In this document: in pieces, positions 34,853-44,666 of the stretch | Numbering within the stretch: position 1 is the stretch's first letter | Layout: the number at the start of each line of letters is the position of its first letter | DNA from: Williamsia maris | Lineage (GTDB): Bacteria; Actinomycetota; Actinomycetes; Mycobacteriales; Mycobacteriaceae | Direction of reading: 5' to 3' | DNA length: 64,000 nt | Assembly (NCBI RefSeq): GCF_024171815.1 | Contig: NZ_JAMTCJ010000002.1 | Span: forward strand, 806,001 to 870,000 | Made by a program: the position numbers and the translations under genes | The notes under the pieces: generated by a model | What the model was told of the DNA's origin: nothing | The model's database searches: none | Seen by the model: the letters and a program-made list of their open reading frames with translations, nothing else

Positions 34853-35749
34853 ATGCCGAACACCATCGCAGGTTCGTGGCGTGGGTCGGTCCGCGCGTTC
34901 GTGGCCGTCGGCGCGGTGGTGATCGCCACCGCGGTCGCCGTTCCGGCGGTGTCCGCCGATCCCCTGTGGCCCGGCGGCCCCGACATCCCGGGCGTTTCCG
35001 TCCCGGGTTCGCCGTCGACCCCGCCCCCGCTCGCACGCGCCAACTTCTCGGTCCCGACGTTCACGCCCGCCGACGGTGCGACCGTGGGGATCGCCCAGCC
35101 GATCATCCTGACCTTCGACGACGCGATCGACGACCGGGACGCCGCGCAACGCGCCATCCGGGTGACCACCCGTCCGGCCGTGGCGGGTCATCTGTACTGG
35201 GCAGGCAACAAGCAGGTGCGATGGAAGCCCGACAGCGGACTGTGGCCCGCGCACACCCGGGTGACCGTCGAGGCCGGGAAGACGAAGTCCGCGTTCACGA
35301 TCGGTGACGCATGGGTCGCGACGGCCGACGACAACACCCACACCGTGACCGTGACCGTGAACGGTGCGATGGTCAGGACGATGCCGACGTCGATGGGCAG
35401 CAACGTCCATCCCACCCCCAACGGCACCTACACCGTCGGCGAGCGTTTCCGGGACATGTTCATGGACAGCTCGACCTACGGCGTGCCGGTCGACTCCCCG
35501 GAGGGCTACCGGACCTACGTCGAGTACGCGACCCGGATCTCCGCGGGCGGCATCTTCGTGCACGCCGCGCCGTGGTCGGTGGCGCAGCAGGGCCGGTCGA
35601 ACACCAGCCACGGATGCCTGAACGTCAGCATGGATGACGGGAAGTGGTTCTACGACAACGCGCCGACGGGTGCGCCGGTCATCGTGCGCAACACCGTCGG
35701 CGGTCGGGTCGACCCCGGCGACGGGCTCACCGACTTCAGCGCGAACTGA
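34853..35749 (+). CDS. L,D-transpeptidase (YkuD) with Ig-like domain
   Basis: A 298-residue secreted cell-wall enzyme forming 3-3 cross-links in peptidoglycan. A signal/anchor helix is at about residues 14-35, followed by a Pro-rich linker. An Ig-like domain lies at 60-150 (TFTPADGATVGIAQPIILTF, WKPDSGLWPAHTRVTV) and the YkuD domain at 155-285 with His237 and the catalytic Cys255 in SNTSHGCLNVS. This is the usual mycobacterial Ldt plan. The ATG at 34853 follows CGAGG; a GTG at 34844 overlaps that ribosome site. It precedes the convergent M13 peptidase gene, as an Ldt gene (Rv0192) lies near zmp1 in M. tuberculosis, so it may be the LdtMt4 counterpart. Confidence 0.92.
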   Translation: MPNTIAGSWRGSVRAFVAVGAVVIATAVAVPAVSADPLWPGGPDIPGVSVPGSPSTPPPLARANFSVPTFTPADGATVGIAQPIILTFDDAIDDRDAAQRAIRVTTRPAVAGHLYWAGNKQVRWKPDSGLWPAHTRVTVEAGKTKSAFTIGDAWVATADDNTHTVTVTVNGAMVRTMPTSMGSNVHPTPNGTYTVGERFRDMFMDSSTYGVPVDSPEGYRTYVEYATRISAGGIFVHAAPWSVAQQGRSNTSHGCLNVSMDDGKWFYDNAPTGAPVIVRNTVGGRVDPGDGLTDFSAN

Positions 35750-35785
35750 CGACCGCGTCCCCGTGGGGTCGGTGAGCCGCTGGTC

Positions 35786-37786
35786 TCACCAGATGTGGAC
35801 GCGCTGGGACTCCTCGAGGTAGAGCGCGTCACCGGGGGAGACCTCGAACGCGTCGTAGAAGGCGTCGATGTTGCGGATGACGCCGTTGCATCGGAACTCC
35901 GGCGGGGAGTGCGGGTCGATGGACAGCCGTCGGATGGCCTCGGCCTCGCGGGTCTTGGTGCGCCACACCTGGGCCCATCCGAAGAACACCCGCTGCAGGC
36001 CGGTCAGGCCGTCGATCACCGGCGGCTCGGAGTCCTCGGTGGCGATCCGGTAGGCGGCCAACGAGATCGACAGGCCGCCGAGGTCGCCGATGTTCTCACC
36101 GATGGTGAATTCGCCGTTGACCGTGTACTTCTCGTCCAGACCCTTGGGTGTGAAGGTGCTGTACTGCTCGATCAGGGCCCGGGTCCGCTTGCCGAACTCG
36201 GTGCGATCGGAGTCGGTCCACCAGTCGACGAGGTTGCCGTCACCGTCGTACTTGGCGCCCTGGTCGTCGAAGCCGTGACCGATCTCGTGGCCGATCACCG
36301 CACCGATGCCGCCGTAGTTGGCGGCGTCGTCGGCGTCCGGGTCGAAGAACGGCGGCTGCAGGATCGCGGCCGGGAAGACGATCTCGTTCATACCGGGGTT
36401 GTAGTAGGCGTTGACCGTCTGCGGCGTCATGAACCACTCGTCGTGATCGACCGGCCCACCGATCTTCGCCAGCTCCCGATCCTGCTCGAAGGCGTTGGCA
36501 CGCGCGACGTTCCCGACCAGGTCGGCGCGGTCGATCTCGAGGCCGTCGTAGTCGCGCCAGGTCTCGGGGTAACCGATCTTCGGGGTGAACTTGCCCAGCT
36601 TGGTCAGGGCCCGCTCCCGTGTCTCGGGGCTCATCCAGTCCAGGTCGGAGATGTTGCGGCGGTACGCCTCGACGAGATTGGCGATCAGTTCGTCCATCCG
36701 CGCCTTGGCGGCCGGCGGGAAGTGCTTGTCCACGTACAGCTTGCCGACCGCGAATCCCAGTCCGCCCTCGACGAGGCCGACACCGCGCTTCCAGCGTTCC
36801 CGCATCGCGGGGGTCCCCGACAGGTTCCGGCCGTAGAAGTCGAAGTTCTCCTCGACGACGTCGCCGGACAGGTACGGCGCAGCCGAATGCAGCAGTCGCC
36901 ACTGCGCCCAGACGATCCACTCGGCCAGGTCGCGCTCGGCGAACAGCGCGCCCACCCCGGAGACGAACGACGGCTGTCCGACCACGATCTCGGCGAACGC
37001 GGCATCATCGGCACCGAGTCCGCGCAGCCACGCGGCGATGTCGAAACCCCCTGCCTCGGAGGTCACCTCGGCCAGGGTGCGCAGGTTGTAGGACTTCTCG
37101 GCGTCGCGTCGACGGACCACGTCCCAGTGGTGTCCGGCGATCGCGGTCTCCAGGGCCATGACGGTCTGCGCGCGTCGCTCGGCGTCGTCGAATCCAGCCA
37201 GTGCGAACATCTTCCGGACGTGCTCGACGTACTGCTCGCGGGTCTGCGCGTGCTTCTCGTCGTGGTAGTACGACTCGTCGGGCAGTCCGATGCCCGACTG
37301 CGTCAGGTGCACGACGTAGCGGTCAGATTTCTTGGAGTCGGTGTCGACGTAGAAGCCGATCGCGCCACCGGTGCCGGTGCGCTGGAGTCCGCCGATGACG
37401 CCGGCCAGGTCGCTGACCGAGTCGACCGCGGCGATGCGGTCGAGGTCGGCGCGGATCGGGTCGGTGCCCAGGGCGTCGGCACGCTCGGAGTCCATGAAGC
37501 TGGCGTAGAGGTCACCGATCCGCGCGGCGTCGGTGCCCGGGGCCGCGTCGGACTCGGCGCACTCGACGACCAGATCGCGCACGTTCTCCTCGGCGGCGTC
37601 GCGCAGTGCGAGGAACGATCCGTCCAGCGGACGATCGTCGGGGATGGCGTGGTCGCGGATCCAGACGCCGTTCACGTGCTCGAACAGGTCGTCCTGGGCG
37701 CGCACCGATTCGTCGACCCACTCGAGGTCGATGCCCGAGGGCGGTGTGGAACCGGAGGCGTTGGCAGTGTCAGTCGCTGAGGTCAC
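35786..37786 (-). CDS. zmp1: M13-family zinc metallopeptidase (Zmp1/PepO-like)
   Basis: A 666-residue neprilysin-type endopeptidase. The zinc site is HEIGH at residues 500-504, the second zinc/catalytic motif GENIGD at about 563-568, the substrate-binding NAYYNP lies upstream of FPAAILQPPFF, and the C-terminus ends RVHIW, as in bacterial M13 enzymes. Length equals the M. tuberculosis Zmp1 (Rv0198c) class. No signal peptide is visible, also true of Zmp1. The GTG start is at 37786. The gene is minus strand, convergent with the L,D-transpeptidase, and 31 bases downstream of the pirin gene, though a separate promoter is possible. Confidence 0.93.
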   Translation of the reverse strand: MTSATDTANASGSTPPSGIDLEWVDESVRAQDDLFEHVNGVWIRDHAIPDDRPLDGSFLALRDAAEENVRDLVVECAESDAAPGTDAARIGDLYASFMDSERADALGTDPIRADLDRIAAVDSVSDLAGVIGGLQRTGTGGAIGFYVDTDSKKSDRYVVHLTQSGIGLPDESYYHDEKHAQTREQYVEHVRKMFALAGFDDAERRAQTVMALETAIAGHHWDVVRRRDAEKSYNLRTLAEVTSEAGGFDIAAWLRGLGADDAAFAEIVVGQPSFVSGVGALFAERDLAEWIVWAQWRLLHSAAPYLSGDVVEENFDFYGRNLSGTPAMRERWKRGVGLVEGGLGFAVGKLYVDKHFPPAAKARMDELIANLVEAYRRNISDLDWMSPETRERALTKLGKFTPKIGYPETWRDYDGLEIDRADLVGNVARANAFEQDRELAKIGGPVDHDEWFMTPQTVNAYYNPGMNEIVFPAAILQPPFFDPDADDAANYGGIGAVIGHEIGHGFDDQGAKYDGDGNLVDWWTDSDRTEFGKRTRALIEQYSTFTPKGLDEKYTVNGEFTIGENIGDLGGLSISLAAYRIATEDSEPPVIDGLTGLQRVFFGWAQVWRTKTREAEAIRRLSIDPHSPPEFRCNGVIRNIDAFYDAFEVSPGDALYLEESQRVHIW

Positions 37787-37817
37787 CCGACCATCCTGGC
37801 ACCGGTTTCGCGATCCG

Positions 37818-38585
37818 TCAGGTGCCGGTCACCTGATCGGTGAGCCCACGGTGCATCTCCCAGACCATGATCTCCGCGGCCGAGGTGGCGGTGACCGACG
37901 CCGCACCGTGGTCGGTGAACCGGACCGTGTCGCCGGACGCGAGGGATGTCCCGTCGTCGAGCCGGACCTCCCCGGCGACCACGAACAGGTGCACGAACCG
38001 TGCGACGGGCAGCGCCACCGTGGCGCCCACCGCCGGCCGTCCGACGTGCAGGGAGGCATCGCGGTTGCCGATGCCGATCGCGGCGCCGCGTCCCGGATCG
38101 CCCGAGGCCACGAGGACCAGTTCCCCTGCGTCGAGCGCGGCGGTCACGTCGTGCTGCTGGTAGCTCGGCTCGCCGCCAGGACGATCGGGGATCACCCAGC
38201 TCTGCACGAGGTGCGCGGGCGCCGTTCCCGCGGCCGGTGCATCGGACCAGGTGTCGTTGCGCTCGGTGTGCTCGGTGCCCGAGCCGGCGCTCATCCGCTG
38301 CACGAGACCCCGATGAAGGAGGCCGGAGTGTCCGTCGGAGTCCGAGTGCACCATCGTCCCCGACACCACCCACGTCAGCACCTCCATGTCGCGGTGCCGG
38401 TGGGTGTCGAAACCCGCGCCGGGCGCGACGACGTCCTCGTTGAACGCGAGCAGCACGCCGTGATGGGTGTTGTCGGGGTCGTAGTGGTCGCCGAAGGAGA
38501 AGCCATGGCGCGACTCGAGCCAGTCCGTGGAGGTCCGGGCGCGCTCGTCCGAGCGGATGACCAGGCGCGACGATGCGGTGTCCAC
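37818..38585 (-). CDS. Pirin-family protein
   Basis: A 255-residue double-cupin pirin. The N-terminal metal-binding cupin has THRHRDMEVLTWVVSGTMVH (His, His, Glu ligands) and a fourth His in GSGTEHTERN; the second cupin carries the C-terminal pirin-type segment (ASLHVGRPAVGATVALPVA). Pirins can be quercetinases or redox-dependent regulatory proteins; activity here is unknown. I chose GTG 38585 (VDTASSRLVIRSDE), six bases before the stop of the upstream CsoR-like gene. It is the last gene of the MMPL-DUF302-CsoR-pirin run on the minus strand, so it may share their induction. Confidence 0.87.
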   Translation of the reverse strand: MDTASSRLVIRSDERARTSTDWLESRHGFSFGDHYDPDNTHHGVLLAFNEDVVAPGAGFDTHRHRDMEVLTWVVSGTMVHSDSDGHSGLLHRGLVQRMSAGSGTEHTERNDTWSDAPAAGTAPAHLVQSWVIPDRPGGEPSYQQHDVTAALDAGELVLVASGDPGRGAAIGIGNRDASLHVGRPAVGATVALPVARFVHLFVVAGEVRLDDGTSLASGDTVRFTDHGAASVTATSAAEIMVWEMHRGLTDQVTGT

Positions 38586-38590
38586 GTGTC

Positions 38591-38887
<297 letters not shown>

Positions 38888-38896
38888 TCAGGGTAG

Positions 38897-38910
38897 TACC
38901 CCTGGGGGCA
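38897..38910. promoter_or_regulatory. CsoR-type operator-like palindrome upstream of the CsoR-family gene
   Basis: TACCCCTGGGGGCA: C-run/G-run dyad bounded by TA and (imperfectly) its complement, between the DUF302 stop and the repressor start. It resembles the sites at 41538 and 41606 and the known ATACC(C)...(G)GGTAT operators of CsoR/CstR proteins. Confidence 0.6.
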
Positions 38911-38915
38911 TGTGA

Positions 38916-39326
38916 TCAGGGTGCCAGGTCGGCGATCGCGGCCGCGAGCAGCGTGCCCGCACGCTCGGCGACCGACCGCAGACCGCCCTCACCGGTGGCG
39001 GTCACCATCATTTCCGGGTTCATCGCCTCCACGATGACGGTCCGCCCCGACTCGTCGGCGGGGTCGGTGCGGACGACGACGTTGCACGGCAGCAACAAAC
39101 CGACCTGCGCCATCACCTCGAGGGCCTCATGGGCCAGGGCCGGGTTGCACGCCCCGAGGATCAGATACGGCGGCATGTCGACGTCGAGCTTGCGTTTCAT
39201 CGTGGCGGCGACATCGATCTCGGTGAGGATCCCGAAACCGTGCACGGCGAGCGCCGCGGTGGTGCGCGCGACGGCGGTCTCGACATCGGTGTCGGTGATG
39301 GTGGTGCTCAGAGCGATGGTGGTCAT
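38916..39326 (-). CDS. DUF302 domain-containing protein
   Basis: A 136-residue DUF302 protein. The pattern (DVETAVARTTAALAVHGFGI, LTEIDVAATMKRKLDVDMPP, YLILGACNPALAHEAL, PCNVVVRTDPADESG) is complete for the family. The single DUF302 fold makes a small dimer; biochemical function is unknown, though the family occurs next to metal, sulfur and redox stress genes. Here it stands between the MMPL transporter (45 bases upstream) and the CsoR-like repressor, all minus strand. One Cys in GACNP and one in LPCNVV are candidate thiol sites. Joint regulation by the repressor is inferred from the palindromes. Confidence 0.88.
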   Translation of the reverse strand: MTTIALSTTITDTDVETAVARTTAALAVHGFGILTEIDVAATMKRKLDVDMPPYLILGACNPALAHEALEVMAQVGLLLPCNVVVRTDPADESGRTVIVEAMNPEMMVTATGEGGLRSVAERAGTLLAAAIADLAP

Positions 39327-39371
39327 GTCTTCTCCATGGTCGGGGCGAACGGTTCCGGTCTGGCCGGTGTG

Positions 39372-41522
39372 TCAATGGGCGAAGCGGATGTCGGGCAGGA
39401 CGCGCCGCAGCCAGGACGGCGACCACCAGGCCGCGCGTCCGGTGAGGCGTAGCAGCACGGGAAGCAGCATCAGTCGAACCAATGTCGCGTCCAGCAGGAC
39501 CGCGACACCGAGGACGATGCCCATCTCTTTGGGTGGCAACGGATCCGACAGCGCAAAGGTGAGGAACACCGCGACCATGACGGCTGCGGCCGCGAGGATC
39601 ACGCGACCGGAGTGCGCCAGGCCATCGACCTGCGCCTGCACCGGATCGCCGGTTCGTTCGAAGTGCTCCTTGGCGGTGGCCAGCAGGAACACGGTGTAAT
39701 CCATGGCGATGGCGAAGATCATCGCGAAGAAGAACACCGGTCCCCACCCGTCGAGGAAGCCCTGCGGTGTGAAACCCAGCAGCCCCGATCCGTGGCCGTC
39801 CTGGAAGATCAGTCGAGCGACGCCGAACGCGGCCCCGGTGGACAGCAGACTCACCACCGTGCCCAGCACCGCGATCAGCGGGGCCTGGAGAGCGACGAGC
39901 AGCAACACGAAGCCGAGCAGCAGGATGATCCCGACCACCATCGGGAGGTTGTCGTCGAGGGCGGTCTGCAGATCGAGGTTCTCCGCGGCGGCCCCTCCGA
40001 CGAGGGCGTCGGCCGGAAGGCGCTCACGCAGACCGTCGAGGATCGACCCCATCCGCGGGCTCGACGGGTCGACCGCCGGTATGGCTTCCAGGAAGACGTA
40101 TCCGGAACCGTCGCTCGCCGCCTGCGGAGGCGTCACCGACGCGATGCCCGTGCCGTGGGCCGCGACGACCGTGGCGGCGACGTCGGCTGCAGGGGTGACG
40201 ATCTGCAGTGCTCCGGGAGCCCCGGGGCCGAACTCCTGTGCGACCACCGAATAGCCCTGGCGGACCGCAGCGTCTTCCGGAACCACCGAGATCGACGGCA
40301 TCGCCACCGTCAGCCCGACCACCGGTATCGAGAGTGCGACGAGGATGCCGAGAGCGGCCAGGCCGAACGGCCACGGGTGGCGGTGCATCAGCATTCCCCA
40401 CCGGGTGAACGCAGGAGAGCGCAGTTCCCGGTCGCGCGCCCACGGCAACGACCCCGCATCGACACGACTGCCGAGGCCGCCGAGCGCAGCGGGGAGCAGG
40501 GTCATCGTCGCCAGCAGCACGAAGCCGACCGCGAGCATGATCCCGACCGCCATGGTCCGCACAGCAGGTGCCGGCACCAACAGGACCGCCGACAAACTGA
40601 CCAGCACGGTCAGGCCCGACAGGACCACCGCTTTGCCCGCGGTGTCCATGGTCTCGCGCACCGCGGTGCGTGGATCGGTTCTGCCGGTCGCGTCCCGGAA
40701 CCGCGACACGATGAACAGCGCGTAGTCGATTCCCAGGGCGAGAGCGAACATCATCGCGAAGTTCATGGCCCACACCGAGATCGGTGTGACCTCGTTGAGC
40801 AGGACCAGTCCACCCGCGGATGCGACGAGGCCGGCGATCGTGAGCAACAGGGGCAGACCGGCCGCGACCAGCGATCCGAACGCCAGGACCATGATGGCCA
40901 GCGTCACCGGCCACGAGAACAGTTCGGCGGTGATCATCGCATCGTGGTTGGCGGTGTTGAAGTCCGACCAGAGGGCGGACGCGCCGGTCGGGTACACCTC
41001 GACGCCGTCCCTCGACAATGCCGAGAGCGCAGCCTTGTGGTCGTCGACGGCCGAGACCATCGCGTCGGTGTCGGCCGCGGCGCCGGCGATCACGATCGCG
41101 GTATGCCGGTCGGGGCTGATGCTCTGGCCCGGTTGCGGCGCGATGACCTCGCCGAAGCGGGGGTCGCCGCGCAGGACGTCGCCGATGCCGTCGACGGCTC
41201 GGAGCATGGCGGGGTCGCCGAAGACGGCGGTGTCGGAGTGGACGACCACCTGAACCGCAGCCGATGAGTTCCCACCGAGATGTGACCGGGCGAGCTCCCG
41301 CACCTGCACCGACTCCGAACCATTGGCCTGCCACCCGGCTCCGGCCAACGACGAGAACACCGACGGTGCCAACGATCCCAATCCGATGAGCAGCAGCACC
41401 CACACCGTGAACACCACGCGGCGGTGATCGGACATGGTGATCCCGAGTCGTCCCAGCGGACCTGCCGGTCGTGAGGCGTCGCGGGGCTCGACCTCGGACG
41501 GAGGGGCATCTCGAATGGTCAT
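39372..41522 (-). CDS. MMPL/RND-family membrane transporter
   Basis: A 716-residue RND-type transporter with about twelve membrane helices in two halves, each with an extracytoplasmic loop (porter domain). The proton-relay Asp-Tyr pairs occur in ALGIDYALFIVSRFRD (first half) and FAIAMDYTVFLLATAKEHF (second half), as in mycobacterial MmpL proteins. It lacks the long C-terminal tail of MmpL3 and ends LRRVLPDIRFAH. It is the first gene of a minus-strand run with DUF302, CsoR-like and pirin genes. Two CsoR-type palindromes (41538-41553, 41606-41619) lie in its promoter region, so it is probably derepressed by the signal the CsoR-like protein senses. Substrate unknown; lipid or toxic small-molecule export are both plausible. 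Confidence 0.9.
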   Translation of the reverse strand: MTIRDAPPSEVEPRDASRPAGPLGRLGITMSDHRRVVFTVWVLLLIGLGSLAPSVFSSLAGAGWQANGSESVQVRELARSHLGGNSSAAVQVVVHSDTAVFGDPAMLRAVDGIGDVLRGDPRFGEVIAPQPGQSISPDRHTAIVIAGAAADTDAMVSAVDDHKAALSALSRDGVEVYPTGASALWSDFNTANHDAMITAELFSWPVTLAIMVLAFGSLVAAGLPLLLTIAGLVASAGGLVLLNEVTPISVWAMNFAMMFALALGIDYALFIVSRFRDATGRTDPRTAVRETMDTAGKAVVLSGLTVLVSLSAVLLVPAPAVRTMAVGIMLAVGFVLLATMTLLPAALGGLGSRVDAGSLPWARDRELRSPAFTRWGMLMHRHPWPFGLAALGILVALSIPVVGLTVAMPSISVVPEDAAVRQGYSVVAQEFGPGAPGALQIVTPAADVAATVVAAHGTGIASVTPPQAASDGSGYVFLEAIPAVDPSSPRMGSILDGLRERLPADALVGGAAAENLDLQTALDDNLPMVVGIILLLGFVLLLVALQAPLIAVLGTVVSLLSTGAAFGVARLIFQDGHGSGLLGFTPQGFLDGWGPVFFFAMIFAIAMDYTVFLLATAKEHFERTGDPVQAQVDGLAHSGRVILAAAAVMVAVFLTFALSDPLPPKEMGIVLGVAVLLDATLVRLMLLPVLLRLTGRAAWWSPSWLRRVLPDIRFAH

Positions 41523-41537
41523 CTCGCGTCTCCTTCA

Positions 41538-41553
41538 ATACGGGTGGGGGTAT
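41538..41553. promoter_or_regulatory. CsoR-type operator-like site 1 upstream of MMPL gene
   Basis: ATACGGGTGGGGGTAT: ATAC and GTAT ends enclosing a G-tract, 16 bases before the MMPL start. The end sequence and length match the CsoR/CstR operator type, although the centre is a G-tract on one strand rather than a C/G dyad. Confidence 0.55.
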
Positions 41554-41605
41554 ATGGAACGGCCGAAAAAGGCGGCGGTCCGAGACCGCCGCGCTGGAAA
41601 AAACA

Positions 41606-41619
41606 TACCCCCGGGGGTA
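41606..41619. promoter_or_regulatory. CsoR-type operator-like site 2 (perfect palindrome) upstream of MMPL gene
   Basis: TACCCCCGGGGGTA is a perfect 14-base palindrome (C5/G5 core, TA ends). On the minus strand the right part continues as TATGTT, a possible -10 box, so a repressor bound here would cover the MMPL promoter. The rest of the 41523-41778 gap also serves the divergent lipoprotein gene. Confidence 0.65.
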
Positions 41620-41778
41620 CCAGGGAAGAATGACCGATCACTACATCTGGTGTCAAGCGCGTGCACCGCCCATACGTGCATTCGCCCTGGTTATGCGTTC
41701 GTGACGGGACTGTAAGCGAATCGGGAACACCAACGGTGTCATTCGTGATGTGACCAGAGTGAAATGAGGGACGTGAAT

Positions 41779-43410
41779 GTGGCAGTGTCCGGTCGCGCGC
41801 GTATCGCCGCGGCCTCAGTGGTCAGTGGTGTTCTCGTGCTGGCGTCGTGCGGGGTGTTCACCGACGCTCCCAAGACCGAGTCGGCGCGCATGCTCGACAC
41901 GTTCGCCGCCGCTCTCGGCGCGCAGGACGCCTCGCGAGCGGCGCAGCTGACGTCGGCGCCGGGTCAGGCCGCCGAGCAGATCGGCGCGACCCTGTCCGGG
42001 ATGCATGCCGCGACGGTGTCGGTGAAGGTCACCGACCCGGTGGAGTACTCCGACCACACGGCGACCTACAACCTGACCACGCGGTACGACCTGGGCAAGG
42101 ACCGCGAGTACACGACCCAGACGTCGGGGACCGCGCGGAAGCTGACGTCCGGATGGCGTGTCCAGTGGGAGCCGACCCTGCTGGCCTCGGGGATGCAGGC
42201 CGGTGGTCATCTGGCCGCGGTCCGCACCGACGCCACCCCCGCCCCGGCGGTCCGCGACGGCGCCAACCGCCCCTGGATGGCGCTGCAGCCCGTCAACGAC
42301 ATCGTCATCGACCCGTCGACGACGCGTGATCTCCCGCGCACGACAAGTGATCTCGCCCGGGTCATCGCCCCGATCGCACCGCTGATCACCTCCCGGGTGA
42401 TCTCCGACCGGCTCGCGGCCGCCCCGGGCAAGCCGGTGACCGTCGTGTCACTGCGCGACTCGGACATGACCGTGCTGGCGGGCGACCCGGATCGCGTCGC
42501 CGGTGTCGACGTCGACAAGACCTCGGCCCTGCTCGTCACCGACCGACGCATCACCTCGCCGCTGACGGCGGGGACGACGAACTACTGGCAGGCCATCCGC
42601 GACGCGACGGCGGGGTGGGCGGTACAGATGGTCGCCCCGAACGGCGCGACCAACCGGCTCGCCGGTGCGCAGGGGCCGGCCTCACCCGACGTGCGCACGA
42701 CGCTGAACTCGGGAATCCAGCTTTCCCTGGTCGATTCGGTGGTCGAGGTGGCCCAGCCGGCCACGATGATGGTGCTCGACGCACGGTCGGGAGCCATCCT
42801 CGCCGCTGCGGCCAACGACGCGGCGACCTCCGCCGGGATGTCGCTGACCACGTCGACGACGCCGGGCACCACGCTCGATCCGGTCATCGCGGCCATCGAT
42901 TCCGCCGCCGGCGGCGACCGCGGTGCGGCCGAGGAGCAGCTGCACCGCCTCGGACTCGGCGTCGGCTACAAGATCCCCGGGGTCTCGATGCCGTTGTCGG
43001 ACAACGACACGACGGCCTCGGTGAGCGCCGCGTCCTACAACCCGAGCTCGCTGACCGTGTCACCGGTGTCGATGGGTGCGCTGGGCGTCGCGGTCGCCAG
43101 GATGAGTTCGGTGGCGCCGACCTTCGTTCGCGGGGTCACCACGACCGTCACCGGTGGCGACCTCGGGCCGGTCGACGCGAAGGTGGCCTCGGCCATCGCC
43201 GCGGCGATGCGCAAGACGGCGACGAGCGGCGATGCCAGCGACCTGACCGGGGCGCCGGGCCTGCGCGCGCTGGTCGGGACGAACGGACCCCAGGGGCCGG
43301 GCTGGTTTGTCGGGATCGACGGCGGCAAGGTCCTCGTGGTCCATTGCGCCGGTGAGCGTTCGGGTACCGCCGCCCTGCAGGTCGTCCAGAAGTATCTGCG
43401 CGTCCGCTGA
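41779..43410 (+). CDS. Penicillin-binding-protein-like lipoprotein without catalytic motifs
   Basis: A 543-residue exported lipoprotein, signal peptide with lipobox LASC near residue 24. It has the plan of penicillin-binding lipoproteins (Rv2864c type): an NTF2/MecA_N-like domain (about 30-140), a dimerisation domain (about 140-260), and a transpeptidase-like domain from about 320 (MMVLDARSGAILAAAANDAA). At the place of the active-site SxxK (normally PGSTFK) the sequence is PGTTLD, so Ser is Thr364 and Lys is Asp367. The SxN block is missing, and GTNG stands where KTG is expected. It is therefore probably a non-catalytic paralogue. I chose GTG 41779, eight bases after GAGGG; an ATG at 41764 is the alternative. 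It shares an upstream region with the MMPL gene. Confidence 0.83.
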   Translation: MAVSGRARIAAASVVSGVLVLASCGVFTDAPKTESARMLDTFAAALGAQDASRAAQLTSAPGQAAEQIGATLSGMHAATVSVKVTDPVEYSDHTATYNLTTRYDLGKDREYTTQTSGTARKLTSGWRVQWEPTLLASGMQAGGHLAAVRTDATPAPAVRDGANRPWMALQPVNDIVIDPSTTRDLPRTTSDLARVIAPIAPLITSRVISDRLAAAPGKPVTVVSLRDSDMTVLAGDPDRVAGVDVDKTSALLVTDRRITSPLTAGTTNYWQAIRDATAGWAVQMVAPNGATNRLAGAQGPASPDVRTTLNSGIQLSLVDSVVEVAQPATMMVLDARSGAILAAAANDAATSAGMSLTTSTTPGTTLDPVIAAIDSAAGGDRGAAEEQLHRLGLGVGYKIPGVSMPLSDNDTTASVSAASYNPSSLTVSPVSMGALGVAVARMSSVAPTFVRGVTTTVTGGDLGPVDAKVASAIAAAMRKTATSGDASDLTGAPGLRALVGTNGPQGPGWFVGIDGGKVLVVHCAGERSGTAALQVVQKYLRVR

Positions 43411-43454
43411 CTCCCGGGTCGTGCCCGGACACACGAGGACGACATCATGGGGGC

Positions 43455-44666
43455 ATGCGTAGGTTCTCGAGGGTCCTTGCCACGGTGATCGGTGTCGTGC
43501 TGGTGCTGTACGTCGTCGTCGGTCAGCTCCTCGCGCTGACACCGGTGCCGTGGATGTCGTGGACGTTGAACGCGGGCTTCCTGCAGTCTCTGTGGCTGGC
43601 GGTCGGCCTCCTGCGCGACAACCTCGGCATCTACAACGTGCTCGTCGCGCTCGTGTCGGTCGCACTGATCTTCCGGACGGTTCGTCCGCGGCGATGGCGT
43701 CCGTCGGGGCTGAGCCGTCGGCGCACCATCGCAGCGGGGTTCGCGACCTTCGGTGTCGTCGCCTCCCTGGTCACCGCAGTCGTCATCAGCGTCGGTGTCG
43801 CCAACGGTGGTGCGGGGTTCGCGTTCTTCACCCCGCCCGGCCCGGGCGGCGATCTCGGCGCCAAGGCCGACCGTCGCGTCGTCGTCGGCAGCCCCGACGG
43901 CACTCCGATCCACGCCGATCTGTACGAGCCGACATCCCCGGGTCCGCATCCGGTGGTGGTCTTCGCGCATGGCGGGGGTTTCGTCGCCGGTGCGCCCGGC
44001 CCGACCCCGTACAACCGCTACCTGGCCGACCACGGGTACGCCGTGCTCGACGTGGACTACCGACTCGCCTCGGACACCGTGCACAACTGGGACACGCAGG
44101 TCGGCGACGTGGGGTGCGCGCTGACCTGGGTGACGCGCAACAGCGCGGCCGCCGGTCTCGACACCAGCCGGGTGGTGACGTTCGGTGAGTCGTCAGGCGG
44201 CAACCTGGCGATCAACGCCGCGTACATGACCGCCGCGAAGACCCTGAAGCCGACGTGCGGGACACCGGACGAGCTGCCCAGGATCGTCGCGACCGTCGGC
44301 GGCTACCCGGCGGTGGACATCACCGCGGCATACGCGGATTCGGCTCTCGGCAAGGCCACGGGTCGTCAGTTCATCGGGGGATCGCCGGAGACCTATCCGG
44401 ACCGTTACCGCTTCGTCGACGCCGCGAATCACCTCACGGCGCAGTCGCCGCCGACATTGATCGTCCAGGGCGGCGCCGACCATCTCGTCCTCGCCGCCCC
44501 GGTCAAGCGGTTCGCGGACAAGGTGAGGGCTGCCGGGGTCCCCTCCCGCTACATCGAACTGCCCGCACTCGACCACGGCATGGGCGACTCGGCATCCACG
44601 GGAACCGCGGGAACCATCACCTTGCGCCATGCGCTACTGGACTGGCTCGGCAGATACACCCGGTGA
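43455..44666 (+). CDS. Membrane-anchored alpha/beta hydrolase (carboxylesterase/lipase-like)
   Basis: A 403-residue protein with three hydrophobic segments in the first 120 residues (about 8-30, 45-75 and 88-112), followed by an esterase domain. The oxyanion motif is [10 protein letters not shown], the nucleophile Ser is in [10 protein letters not shown], Asp in VQGGADHLV and His in LDHGMGD: the hormone-sensitive-lipase/BD-FAE pattern. The anchor suggests action at the outer face of the membrane on lipid or peptide esters. It is 44 bases downstream of the PBP-like lipoprotein, so they may be co-transcribed. The last 33 bases overlap the convergent ABC-F gene. Confidence 0.85.
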   Translation: MRRFSRVLATVIGVVLVLYVVVGQLLALTPVPWMSWTLNAGFLQSLWLAVGLLRDNLGIYNVLVALVSVALIFRTVRPRRWRPSGLSRRRTIAAGFATFGVVASLVTAVVISVGVANGGAGFAFFTPPGPGGDLGAKADRRVVVGSPDGTPIHADLYEPTSPGPHPVVVFAHGGGFVAGAPGPTPYNRYLADHGYAVLDVDYRLASDTVHNWDTQVGDVGCALTWVTRNSAAAGLDTSRVVTFGESSGGNLAINAAYMTAAKTLKPTCGTPDELPRIVATVGGYPAVDITAAYADSALGKATGRQFIGGSPETYPDRYRFVDAANHLTAQSPPTLIVQGGADHLVLAAPVKRFADKVRAAGVPSRYIELPALDHGMGDSASTGTAGTITLRHALLDWLGRYTR

